The notes under the pieces were generated by a model. The model was not told the origin of the DNA, searched no databases, and was given only the letters and a program-made list of their open reading frames with translations. DNA of 11,854 nt, from assembly GCA_964428205.1 (NCBI GenBank), contig CAYRXE010000031.1, positions 1 through 11,854 of the forward strand, given 5' to 3'. Position 1 is the first letter of the stretch; each line of letters starts with the position of its first letter. The DNA comes from CAYRXE01 sp964428205 (GTDB lineage: Bacteria; Patescibacteriota; Gracilibacteria; Peribacterales; Peribacteraceae). Made by a program: the position numbers and the translations under genes. This document shows, piece after piece, positions 1 to 6,934 of the stretch.

Positions 1-2
1 GC

Positions 3-2678
3 GAGGCGAGGCTCTTTAAGTTCGGTTCCGGTACGGGCACGAACTTCAGTAACCTCCGCGGTGCTGGGGAGCCTCTTTCTGGTGGTGGACGCAGCTCGGG
101 ACTCATGAGCTTCCTCAAAATCGGTGATCGCGCAGCTGCTGCTATTAAGTCCGGTGGAACCACGCGCCGTGCTGCCAAAATGGTCTGTTTGGACCTGGAT
201 CATCCAGATATCGAAGAGTTCATTAACTGGAAGGTGAACGAAGAGAAGAAGGTTGCCGCTCTCGTGGCTGCCGGCTACGACAGTGACTTCAACGGAGACG
301 CCTACACGACGGTCTCCGGTCAAAACAGCAATAACTCCGTTCGTGTTCCTCATGAGTTCTTCGAAGCTGTCGATAAGGATGGCGACTGGAGCATGTACTT
401 CCGCACAGAGCTTCGTAAGGCAAAGAAGGAAGGCCGCGCAGCCAAGCCAAGCAAAACACTTAAGGCTCGCGATCTCTGGGACCAGATCGGCTACGCCGCA
501 TGGTCCTGCGCTGACCCAGGTTTGCAGTACGACTCCACCATCAACGAATGGCACACATGCCCAGAGGATGGCCGCATCAATGCCAGTAACCCGTGCAGTG
601 AGTACATGTTCCTCGATAACACCGCTTGCAACCTGGCCTCGATGAACCTGCTTAAGTTCTACGACGAAGAGCATGGTCAGTTCGAAACCGAGAAGTACAT
701 TCACGCTACGCGCCTGTGGACCATCGTGCTTGAGATCTCCGTTTTGATGGCACAGTTCCCAAGCAAAGAGATCGCCGCACTCAGCTACAAGTTCCGCACA
801 CTCGGCCTTGGTTACGCAAACCTCGGCGCCATGCTCATGCGTATGGGCATCCCGTACGACAGCGAACAGGGTCGTGCCATCTGTGGTGCACTCACCGCCA
901 TCATGACGGGAGAGAGCTATGCCACGTCTGCCGAAATGGCTCGCGAGCTTGGAGCCTTCCCGGGATATCAGAAAAATCGCGAACACATGCTCCGCGTGAT
1001 CCGCAATCATCGCCGCGCTGCCTACGATGCTCCGGCAGGCGAGTATGAAGGTCTCAAGGTGATTCCCGTGGGTATCAATCAGAAGGTCTGCCCACCTGAT
1101 CTCCTCCATGCTTCGAAAGAGGCTTGGGATAGAGCTCTCCAGTTTGGTGAGGAACACGGGTACCGCAACGCTCAGGTGACGGTCATTGCTCCTACGGGAA
1201 CCATCGGTCTTCTCATGGATTGCGACACGACTGGTGTGGAGCCTGACTTCGCACTCGTGAAGTTTAAGAAGCTCGCAGGTGGTGGCTACATGAAAATCGC
1301 GAACCAGTCTGTGGAGCCAGCTCTCCATAACCTCGGCTACAGCGACACCGAAGTAAAAGACATCATTCGCTATGTGATGGGTACGCTCAGCTTGGAAGGA
1401 GTACCCCACATCAACCGTGCATCACTCAAGGAGAAAGGCTTCAACGATCAGGACATTGCAAAGGTCGAGAAGACGTTGCCATCCGTGTTCGAAATTGGCT
1501 TTGCCTTTAACAAGTGGGTGCTTGGCGACGAAACAATTGCACGCCTCGGCATCACAAAAGAAGATGCTGATAGTTCGAGCTTCTCGCTCCTCAAGTCCCT
1601 TGGATTCACTGACGCACAGATCGAAGAGGCAAACGATGTCATCTGTGGACACATGACGGTCGAGGGTGCACCACTTCTTAAAGATGAGCACCTCGCGGTG
1701 TTCGACTGCGCCAACAAGTGTGGCAAAACGGGTAAGAGGTTTATCGCAGCAGAAGGCCACATTCGCATGATGGCTGCATCTCAGCCATTCATCTCTGGCG
1801 CTATTTCCAAGACCATCAACCTGCCAAACGAAGCAACGGTCGAAGACATCAAGAATGCCTACTTCCTTAGCTGGAAGCTCTGTCTTAAGGCCAACGCGCT
1901 CTACCGCGATGGTTCCAAGATGAGTCAGGCACTCAGCAACAAGTCCGATAAAAAGAAGACGGAGGACAAGAAGGAAGTCGAGACCGTCACGGTCGAAAAG
2001 ATTGTGATCAAAGAAGTGCCTCGCCGTCGCAAGCTCCCCGAGGAGCGCATGGCCATCGCGCACAAGTTCTCCATCGCCGGTCATGAGGGTTACATCCACG
2101 TGGGTATGTACGAAGATGGCACGCCTGGTGAGATCTTCATCAAGATGAGCAAAGAAGGTTCCACGCTCTCCGGTGTGATGGACGCGCTCGCACTGAGTCT
2201 CTCTATGAACTTGCAGTACGGAGTTCCGTTGGAAATCCTCTGCGACAAGCTCAGTCACAGTCGCTTCGAGCCAATGGGTATGACGCAGAACCGCGAGATC
2301 CCGATGGTGAAGAGCATCATCGATTACTTGGCTCGCTGGCTCGCGCTTAAATTCCTCACGAAGGAGAAGGCCAAGAAGTTCCACAATATCGATCTCGTGG
2401 ACCAGGCATATGCAACAGGCACAAAGAGCAAGGATGCCTTCGCTATGCGCCTTCCTGTGGTCGACGAAGGTTCCACCGCACAGCTGGATATTTCCACACT
2501 CGAGAGGTCTGCCACCGAAACCAAGGCCGAAGCAGATACCTCTGCAGATCTACTCTCAAAAGCAAAGCTCCAGGGCTACACAGGTTCCCTCTGTAGCGGG
2601 TGTGGAAGCGTACGTATGAAGCGCAACGGGAGCTGTGAGCTGTGTCTCGATTGTGGCGCTACGAGCGGTTGTTCCTAA
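3..2678 (+). CDS. nrdJ: Adenosylcobalamin-dependent (class II) ribonucleotide reductase, 5'-truncated by window edge
   Basis: Reduces ribonucleotides to deoxyribonucleotides in the cytoplasm, using a thiyl radical generated from adenosylcobalamin. The reading frame is open from base 3 through the first ATG at 105, and the residues before it (FKFGSGTGTNFSNLRG) are typical NrdJ, so the ATG at 105 is internal. 891 residues are visible; the family usually has over 1,000, so the N-terminus, including the first redox cysteine, lies outside. Active site: NPCSE with the radical Cys at 594-596, and the partner Cys 11 residues later (DNTAC), the same spacing as in Thermotoga maritima NrdJ (C322/C333). 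The phosphate-binding PTGTI is at 1191-1205. The barrel ends near the YRDGSK motif (about 1905). A charged Lys/Glu linker (about 1945-2045), a TSCPD-type domain (about 2060-2300) and a Cys-rich tail with CxxC pairs ending in SGCS (about 2588-2675) follow. The gene ends in TAA and a terminator. Family assignment is firm. Confidence 0.96.
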   Translation, partial: EARLFKFGSGTGTNFSNLRGAGEPLSGGGRSSGLMSFLKIGDRAAAAIKSGGTTRRAAKMVCLDLDHPDIEEFINWKVNEEKKVAALVAAGYDSDFNGDAYTTVSGQNSNNSVRVPHEFFEAVDKDGDWSMYFRTELRKAKKEGRAAKPSKTLKARDLWDQIGYAAWSCADPGLQYDSTINEWHTCPEDGRINASNPCSEYMFLDNTACNLASMNLLKFYDEEHGQFETEKYIHATRLWTIVLEISVLMAQFPSKEIAALSYKFRTLGLGYANLGAMLMRMGIPYDSEQGRAICGALTAIMTGESYATSAEMARELGAFPGYQKNREHMLRVIRNHRRAAYDAPAGEYEGLKVIPVGINQKVCPPDLLHASKEAWDRALQFGEEHGYRNAQVTVIAPTGTIGLLMDCDTTGVEPDFALVKFKKLAGGGYMKIANQSVEPALHNLGYSDTEVKDIIRYVMGTLSLEGVPHINRASLKEKGFNDQDIAKVEKTLPSVFEIGFAFNKWVLGDETIARLGITKEDADSSSFSLLKSLGFTDAQIEEANDVICGHMTVEGAPLLKDEHLAVFDCANKCGKTGKRFIAAEGHIRMMAASQPFISGAISKTINLPNEATVEDIKNAYFLSWKLCLKANALYRDGSKMSQALSNKSDKKKTEDKKEVETVTVEKIVIKEVPRRRKLPEERMAIAHKFSIAGHEGYIHVGMYEDGTPGEIFIKMSKEGSTLSGVMDALALSLSMNLQYGVPLEILCDKLSHSRFEPMGMTQNREIPMVKSIIDYLARWLALKFLTKEKAKKFHNIDLVDQAYATGTKSKDAFAMRLPVVDEGSTAQLDISTLERSATETKAEADTSADLLSKAKLQGYTGSLCSGCGSVRMKRNGSCELCLDCGATSGCS

Positions 2679-2698
2679 ACATTGATCCCGGTACAAAG

Positions 2699-2726
2699 AG
2701 AACCCGAGCAACCCTCGGGTTCTTTT
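2699..2726 (+). terminator. Rho-independent terminator of nrdJ
   Basis: A perfect 10-bp stem, AGAACCCGAG (2699-2708) with CTCGGGTTCT (2714-2723), a 5-base loop CAACC, then TTTTGTT. It begins 20 bases after the nrdJ stop codon. Its T-tract runs directly into the extended -10 element of the next gene. Confidence 0.9.
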
Positions 2727-2734
2727 GTTATGCT
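2726..2734 (+). promoter_or_regulatory. Extended -10 promoter element of the 146-residue gene
   Basis: TGTTATGCT matches the TGnTAnnnT extended -10 form. The hexamer TATGCT ends 8 bases before the ATG at 2743. No -35-like hexamer is visible at the expected distance, where the nrdJ terminator hairpin lies; extended -10 promoters can work without one. If transcription starts about 7 bases after the hexamer, the mRNA is leaderless. No experimental support. Confidence 0.5.
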
Positions 2735-2742
2735 TCCTGTGT

Positions 2743-3183
2743 ATGTCCGATAACTTCTTCGATCACATCCCGAGCCACGAGCGCGAACGCATTCGCAAGC
2801 GCATGCGTAGCCCGGAAGCCTATGAGAAGCTCCGCGAGAGCGTGAAGGGTCCGGAGGATCTTGAGCGCGAAATGGAGAAGATGGATGCCATGGCCGAGAT
2901 GCACTTTGCTCTCGAGAGTGATCACAAGATGCAGGAGTCGATGAAGAAGACCGTTGAGAAGGCCCTGGAGCAGGGGATCGAAGAGGTCCTAGATCATCCC
3001 TCTGTTTCTGCGGAGACCAAAAAGAGTCTTGAGGCGGGGAAGTACAAACTGACCGTGAGCGCGCACCCCAAAACCCACCAAGATCAGGTGATGGTGGTGC
3101 CCGAAGGAAACGTGCAGGAGAAACTTCCGGTTACGCAAAAGCTAAACGATCAGCTCACTACGCAATTCATCCAGAATAAGTGA
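2743..3183 (+). CDS. Conserved-looking charged hypothetical protein, 146 residues
   Basis: Not recognised as a named family. The protein is highly charged and probably cytoplasmic, with no signal peptide or membrane segment. Residues 1-85 are rich in Glu, Lys, Arg and Met and look almost wholly helical, perhaps coiled coil (runs such as SHERERIRKRMRSPEAYEKL). The C-terminal 50 residues look like a short strand-rich tail with little Cys or Trp. The frame can be extended to a TTG at 2725, but that would place the start inside the terminator T-tract, so ATG 2743 (MSDNFFDHIP) is preferred. It has its own probable promoter and is separated from nrdJ by a terminator, so it is not in the nrdJ operon. 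It converges on the ychF operon with 28 bases between. The well-kept reading frame and start support a real gene; the function is unknown. Confidence 0.8.
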   Translation: MSDNFFDHIPSHERERIRKRMRSPEAYEKLRESVKGPEDLEREMEKMDAMAEMHFALESDHKMQESMKKTVEKALEQGIEEVLDHPSVSAETKKSLEAGKYKLTVSAHPKTHQDQVMVVPEGNVQEKLPVTQKLNDQLTTQFIQNK

Positions 3184-3199
3184 TCAATTAATGTGATCA
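3181..3199. repeat. Paired TGATCA palindromes between convergent genes
   Basis: TGATCA occurs at 3181-3186, overlapping the stop codon of the upstream gene, and again at 3194-3199 with a 7-base AT-rich spacer. The two copies could pair as a weak 6-bp hairpin on either strand. It sits in the 28-base gap between convergent genes, where a terminator would be expected, but there is no good T-tract. May be chance. Confidence 0.25.
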
Positions 3200-3211
3200 G
3201 TATTTACAGCT

Positions 3212-3514
3212 TTAGATAGGGCTGTTCTGTATTTTCGACATATCGTCATCTGGCGCGGTTTTGTTGATGATTTTTTTCTCACACTTCTCGCACACATGCA
3301 CAATCGTCCATCCGCGCTTGCCGTCGTATTCCATTCCTGTCGGAGGCATCAGTCCCTGACAAAGCGATGCGCGATCACCAGGGCCCTGGTCATCCACGTG
3401 CTTACTCCAGAGGCACTTGGGGCAGTGGTTCCTGCAGGTGCCGTGTTCGAGTGGTTCCACCGCAAAGCCGCAGTGTTCACAGGTGAACGGTTCTTGGCGA
3501 GAGATGAAGATCAT
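3212..3514 (-). CDS. RNHCP domain zinc-ribbon-like protein
   Basis: A 100-residue protein built around the signature of the RNHCP family: RNHCPKCLWSKHVD at residues 28-41, then PGDRASLCQGLM at 45-56. Cysteine pairs CEHC (12-15), CPKC (31-34) and CEKC (75-78), plus a single C52, suggest one or two bound zinc ions. The molecular role of the family is not established; the fold looks like a small nucleic-acid- or protein-binding zinc module, which is inference. No signal peptide or membrane segment. The ATG overlaps the stop codon of the upstream 87-residue gene (ATGA at 3514-3511), so it is probably translationally coupled as the last gene of the ychF operon. No Shine-Dalgarno sequence precedes it. 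About 57% GC in a 60-base sample, in contrast to the gene just upstream. Confidence 0.9.
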   Translation of the reverse strand: MIFISRQEPFTCEHCGFAVEPLEHGTCRNHCPKCLWSKHVDDQGPGDRASLCQGLMPPTGMEYDGKRGWTIVHVCEKCEKKIINKTAPDDDMSKIQNSPI

Positions 3515-3774
3515 GATTCGTTTTTGCTAGCATCTATGTAAGCTCTATTAAAGCAACTCACAACTTTTTCTAAATCTGAAAGATCGAAAGATAATTCGGG
3601 ATCTTCGATTTGATCAGCCAATGCGCTCAAGAGTTCTTTTGAGAATTGTTTTTGGTAGAGATACACAAAAATTTCTCCATGATTTCGGATGCTAATGATC
3701 CATCCTGGGGAGGTCGAATTTGGAATTTCGATTTGCTCAAGAGAGCACTTTCCTGTTGTTGAGAATCCCTTCAT
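3511..3774 (-). CDS. Hypothetical protein, 87 residues, AT-rich, middle gene of the ychF operon
   Basis: Not recognised. The protein is acidic, has no membrane segment and no clear motif. Residues 20-45 look strand-rich (PGWIISIRNHGEIFVYLYQK) and residues 46-80 look helical with many Leu, Asp and Glu. Support for a real gene comes from context: its ATG overlaps the ychF stop (ATGA, 3774-3771) and its stop overlaps the RNHCP start (ATGA, 3514-3511), the arrangement expected of a translationally coupled operon. A hand count gives about 37% GC over 3541-3720, against about 50% in a ychF sample and 57% in an RNHCP sample, so it may have been acquired later. A small partner or regulator of a neighbour is possible, but nothing in the sequence shows it. 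Confidence 0.7.
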   Translation of the reverse strand: MKGFSTTGKCSLEQIEIPNSTSPGWIISIRNHGEIFVYLYQKQFSKELLSALADQIEDPELSFDLSDLEKVVSCFNRAYIDASKNES

Positions 3775-4865
3775 ACGTTGAAGCGGAAGTGGAAGATATC
3801 GCCATCTTGCACGATGTAGCTCTTCCCTTCTGTGCGCATTTTGCCGACTTCCTTGGCTTTAGCTTCGCTCCCTGCGGCAACGAAATCGTTGTAGGCGATT
3901 GTTTCTGCACAGATGAACCCACGTTCGAAGTCTGTGTGAATCACACCTGCTGCTTGTGGAGCAGTAGCACCTTTGGTCACGGTCCAGGCGCGTACTTCCT
4001 GCACACCGGCGGTGAAGTATGTGATGTAGCCAAGTGCGTGGTAGGCAGTGTGGATCAGGCGATCCAACCCGGAGGAAGTCACTTTGAGTTCATCCAAGAA
4101 AACCTTGGCTTCTTCTGGTGAGAGATCTTGCAGATCCTCTTCGATCTTCGCAGAAATAAGCACCAGATCGTCGTTTGGCTGTAGTTGCAGCTTTGCCCGT
4201 GCTTCGGCTTCTGTGGTGTTTGCAAGCTGTTGCTCCGACACGTTTACGGCGTAGAAGACCGGCTTGAGCGTGAGCAATTGGAAGCTCTTGGCAATCACCA
4301 TTTCATCTTTATCGAGTTCCACACCAGAAGCGGCTTTACCTTCTTTGAGCGCAGTCTCGATCTTCTGTGCGACGGCAAGTTCGATTTTTCCTTCTTTGCT
4401 TCCTGTTCGAGCAGCCGGTTCGAGCTTATCGATCCTCTTACTGAGTGTGTCGAGATCCGACAGTGCCAGCTCAGCTTCAATGGTCTCGCGATCGCGCTTG
4501 GGATCCACACTTCCTTCGACGTGCAAAATGTCTCCACCCTCGAACATGCGCACGACGTGGCAAATGGCATTCACCTCACGAATGTGACTGAGGAATTTAT
4601 TGCCGAGACCTTCACCCTGGGATGCTCCCTTTACGAGGCCTGCGATGTCGACGAATTCCACCACTGTCGGAACCACTCGCTCGGGTTTTACGAGTTCTGT
4701 GAGTTTGACCAGGCGAGCATCCGGGACTTCGACAATCCCGATGTTCGGGTCGATGGTGCAAAAAGGATAGTTCGCTGCTTGCGCCCCACGCGTGCGCGTG
4801 AGAGCGTTAAAGAGCGTGGATTTGCCCACGTTAGGGAGGCCGACGATACCGATCTTGAATGCCAT
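3771..4865 (-). CDS. ychF: Redox-regulated ATPase/GTPase YchF (OLA1 family)
   Basis: A full-length (364-residue) Obg-like P-loop NTPase. The P-loop GLPNVGKS is at residues 9-16, the G3 motif DIAG at 73-76, and the specificity position reads NVSE (208-211) instead of NKxD. The NxxE form is typical of YchF/OLA1 and goes with a preference for ATP over GTP. A coiled-coil insertion lies around 125-200, and a TGS domain fills the C-terminus (about 280-364), ending FHFRFNV. The conserved Cys of YPFCTI is C36. The family binds ribosomes and is linked to translation and oxidative-stress control. ATG 4865 gives the normal N-terminus (MAFKIGIVGLPNVGKS). It is the first gene of a three-gene operon with ATGA overlaps and has a -10 element 9 bases upstream. 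It is divergent from the SLH-sortase gene. Confidence 0.97.
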   Translation of the reverse strand: MAFKIGIVGLPNVGKSTLFNALTRTRGAQAANYPFCTIDPNIGIVEVPDARLVKLTELVKPERVVPTVVEFVDIAGLVKGASQGEGLGNKFLSHIREVNAICHVVRMFEGGDILHVEGSVDPKRDRETIEAELALSDLDTLSKRIDKLEPAARTGSKEGKIELAVAQKIETALKEGKAASGVELDKDEMVIAKSFQLLTLKPVFYAVNVSEQQLANTTEAEARAKLQLQPNDDLVLISAKIEEDLQDLSPEEAKVFLDELKVTSSGLDRLIHTAYHALGYITYFTAGVQEVRAWTVTKGATAPQAAGVIHTDFERGFICAETIAYNDFVAAGSEAKAKEVGKMRTEGKSYIVQDGDIFHFRFNV

Positions 4866-4874
4866 GGTCGCCAG

Positions 4875-4880
4875 AGTGTA
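4875..4880 (-). promoter_or_regulatory. -10 element of ychF
   Basis: On the minus strand TACACT lies 9 bases upstream of the ychF ATG. A weak -35-like TTCGGC can be placed 17 bases further up. The short distance to the start implies a leader of only one to three bases. No Shine-Dalgarno sequence is visible. Confidence 0.45.
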
Positions 4881-4933
4881 GCGGATGGCTTACAGAAGCC
4901 GAAGAATCAAGTTCACGAACTCCCTCTTAGATA

Positions 4934-4961
4934 TTGACAATACTATGAAATATAGTACTAT
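4934..4961 (+). promoter_or_regulatory. Strong sigma70-type promoter of the SLH-sortase gene
   Basis: TTGACA (4934-4939), a 16-base spacer and TACTAT (4956-4961) form the best -35/-10 pair in the window. The -10 ends 10 bases before the ATG at 4972, so transcription should start within about 4 bases of the start codon. This supports ATG 4972 over the in-frame ATG at 4945, which lies inside the promoter. Confidence 0.75.
4952..4961. promoter_or_regulatory. Palindrome over the -10 of the SLH-sortase promoter, candidate operator
   Basis: ATAGTACTAT is a perfect 10-base palindrome whose right half contains the -10 hexamer TACTAT. A further TACTAT at 4941-4946 forms an inverted repeat with ATAGTA at 4952-4957 across a 5-base gap and a direct repeat with the -10, 15 bases apart. 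The layout is what a repressor site would look like, but AT-rich palindromes also arise by chance. Confidence 0.35.
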
Positions 4962-4971
4962 TTCAATCCTC

Positions 4972-6195
4972 ATGAAAACGCGTCTGCAAGCCATTCTTTT
5001 AGGGCTCACCCTCTCCGTTTCGTTCGCGACGGGGCCCGTGCACGCGTCCGACATCTCCGGAAGTCGGTATCAAACAGCCTTCAACTACCTGAGCAAGATT
5101 GGCGTCGCCAAAGGGTTCCCCGATGGCACCGTGCGTCCGCTCCAATCCCTCAACCGCGCAGAGGCACTCAAGATGACGCTCGCCGCACACGAGAAATTCC
5201 ATAGCCGAGTGAAGTTTCATCGTGAGCACCCCATCACACTCGCGCTCTTTAAAGACGTGACGAAGAACGACTGGTTTGCGCCACTCGTCGAGACAGGGTT
5301 CGAAGCCGGTCTCGTGAATGGGTACGCCGATGGAACGTTTAAACCTGCCAACACTGTGCGCCTCTCTGAGGGTCTCGCACTGCTCTTCCGCGCACAGAAC
5401 ATCACGGTTGGTTCATCCGAACCTTGGTACAAGGGTTACATGGATAAGGCCTACGAAAAGAACTGGCTCTCGAAGAGTGAGACATGGGCTGCCGATCAGT
5501 ACCTCACACGCGGGCAGTTCATGGACATCGTCTACCGTGCCGATAAAACTCGACGTGAAAACCTCACAGCGTTTATCGATCCGCCTCCACCTCCACCACG
5601 CAATTATGTGCCGTACGTGGTGTCGAACTATCAGCCATACCAGCCGTCGACGTATACGCCGCCACGCAATTCGTACACGCCTCCGCGTACCACAGGTACC
5701 ACGACCACAGCATCCAGCAACGTGCCACGCACGTCTCCGGGTTCTACATCCATTACGACCGTGCAGTACACGCTTTCCATCCCAACGCTTGGCATCAGCA
5801 ATATGCTTGTCACGCGTCCGAGTGATCCGACGAACTCACAGAGTCAGCTGGATGTGCTCAAGAACGGTGTCGGTCACTTGTTCTCCTTGCCTGGTACCAA
5901 CGGTAAGACGCTCATCTACGGTCACAGTAGCTCCTACTCGTGGGACTCTTCTTCCTTCACAAAGATCTTCCGTACCATCAATCAGCTCAAAGCCGGCGAC
6001 AAGGTATACATCAGTTATAACGGTCAGCAGTACACGTACGAAGTGACCTTCCAGGAACAAGTCGATCCTGCCGACACGAGCCGCTACAGCACATCCGGAG
6101 AAGAGTTGATCCTCTACACATGCTGGCCACCAGATAGCATCAAAACGCGTTTGCTTGTGCACGCTAAACGCGTGAACAACGTCGCGAACAGGTAA
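4972..6195 (+). CDS. Exported SLH-repeat protein with C-terminal sortase domain
   Basis: A 407-residue exported protein that combines envelope-binding repeats with a transpeptidase. A signal peptide covers residues 1-25, with cleavage likely after VHA. SLH repeats follow at about 34-72 and 92-140, both with the GFPDGT/GYADGT turn, plus a degenerate third at 152-190. A Pro/Thr/Tyr/Ser-rich linker fills 203-262 and starts with six prolines. The sortase barrel at 265-407 has the catalytic triad: H318 in IYGHSS, C384 in LYTCWPP and R393 in KTRLLVHA. The TCxPP form resembles class D/E-type sortases; I cannot fix the class. Sortases join substrate proteins to a cell-surface acceptor; SLH repeats usually bind wall polymers. 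There is no C-terminal membrane anchor and no obvious substrate gene nearby. It is convergent with the next gene with a 5-base gap. Confidence 0.93.
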   Translation: MKTRLQAILLGLTLSVSFATGPVHASDISGSRYQTAFNYLSKIGVAKGFPDGTVRPLQSLNRAEALKMTLAAHEKFHSRVKFHREHPITLALFKDVTKNDWFAPLVETGFEAGLVNGYADGTFKPANTVRLSEGLALLFRAQNITVGSSEPWYKGYMDKAYEKNWLSKSETWAADQYLTRGQFMDIVYRADKTRRENLTAFIDPPPPPPRNYVPYVVSNYQPYQPSTYTPPRNSYTPPRTTGTTTTASSNVPRTSPGSTSITTVQYTLSIPTLGISNMLVTRPSDPTNSQSQLDVLKNGVGHLFSLPGTNGKTLIYGHSSSYSWDSSSFTKIFRTINQLKAGDKVYISYNGQQYTYEVTFQEQVDPADTSRYSTSGEELILYTCWPPDSIKTRLLVHAKRVNNVANR

Positions 6196-6200
6196 GGCCT

Positions 6201-6917
6201 CTACTTAAAGTCCGCGTACCATTCCTGCCAGAGCGGCGGGAAGAACGGATTGAAGTGATCTGCGAATGCCGGGAACGGCAACGACAGAAGCACGATGATG
6301 AGATCAATGCCGGTAATCAGGAACGTGGCCTCGTAGACGAAGGCGAGTGTTTCCAGACAGAACGCTGTGGCATCCCAAAACGCAAAACGATCTTCATGCC
6401 ATGCAGAGAGGATGATCGTAATGAGCGAGATGATTACCACGAGCGTGAGCATTGTCTGCGCCGGTGACTGCAAGTTCGTGTTCTGACGCATGAACGTGGC
6501 GATTTCGGGTGTCTGGAAAGACCACCACGCAAATGCATTCACGGCCAAAGCAAAGAGCGTGCAAGTGAAGAGGGTCTTGATGATGAGCCAGAGGTAGCTC
6601 CTGCTCGAGAGCAGATGTGGTTCCTCGGTTTTGGGAGCGAAGTGCAGCACGAGAATCGTGAGCACGTGACTCACGAGAATGCTCAAGATCACCAGATGAA
6701 TGCCGAGGTCTGTCATGCTTCCAAGGTCCTGACACTTTTCTGGAAGTACCGAAGCTCCACCAATGAGTGACTGAATAATGCCAATACCTCCGAGTGGCAC
6801 CATGAAGATCGTCGGCTCACAGAGGAACGTTGCTGCTGGCAGTGTAAGCAGTGCAATCACAAGGAAGCTCCAGAAGAGCACGGCAGGTTTCATGATGGTC
6901 TCGAAAACAGAGTTCAT
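6201..6917 (-). CDS. Multi-pass membrane protein of unknown function, 238 residues
   Basis: Not recognised as a named family. Five hydrophobic segments can be placed at about residues 12-32, 70-92, 107-131, 154-172 and 183-213, the last perhaps two closely spaced helices. A loop at about 33-68 carries two cysteines (C33, C62) that could form a disulfide if exported. The C-terminus is aromatic (NPFFPPLWQEWYADF). The start is 17 bases after the stop of the 830-residue ATPase, so the two are probably cotranscribed. An in-frame ATG at 6893 (MKPAVLFWSF) is an alternative start; neither has a Shine-Dalgarno sequence. Pairing with a VirD4/TraG-like ATPase makes a secretion-related channel or coupling role conceivable, but no motif supports this. 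Ends with TAG, 5 bases from the sortase stop codon. Confidence 0.8.
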   Translation of the reverse strand: MNSVFETIMKPAVLFWSFLVIALLTLPAATFLCEPTIFMVPLGGIGIIQSLIGGASVLPEKCQDLGSMTDLGIHLVILSILVSHVLTILVLHFAPKTEEPHLLSSRSYLWLIIKTLFTCTLFALAVNAFAWWSFQTPEIATFMRQNTNLQSPAQTMLTLVVIISLITIILSAWHEDRFAFWDATAFCLETLAFVYEATFLITGIDLIIVLLSLPFPAFADHFNPFFPPLWQEWYADFK

Positions 6918-6934
6918 AGCGAGATGAGAAGTGT

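Noticed and set aside
1945..2045. Possible intein or inserted domain in nrdJ at the charged Lys/Glu linker
   Set aside because: It is only about 30 residues long with no splicing or endonuclease motifs, and the flanking parts are the normal catalytic and TSCPD-type domains.
1422..2384. A 320-codon open frame on the minus strand opposite nrdJ
   Set aside because: It lies wholly within conserved nrdJ sequence; its product is low in recognisable motifs and reads as the antisense of a high-identity gene.
2725..2742. TTG start extending the 146-residue protein by six residues
   Set aside because: It would begin inside the nrdJ terminator T-tract and on the -10 element; ATG 2743 fits the promoter spacing.
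4185..4937. A 250-codon open frame on the plus strand opposite ychF, running into the promoter region
   Set aside because: It is antisense to conserved YchF motifs, and its end overlaps the sortase promoter. No start signal.
4885..4971. Earlier in-frame ATGs (4885 and 4945) for the SLH-sortase
   Set aside because: They place charged residues before the signal peptide and lie upstream of or within the promoter. ATG 4972 gives a standard signal peptide.
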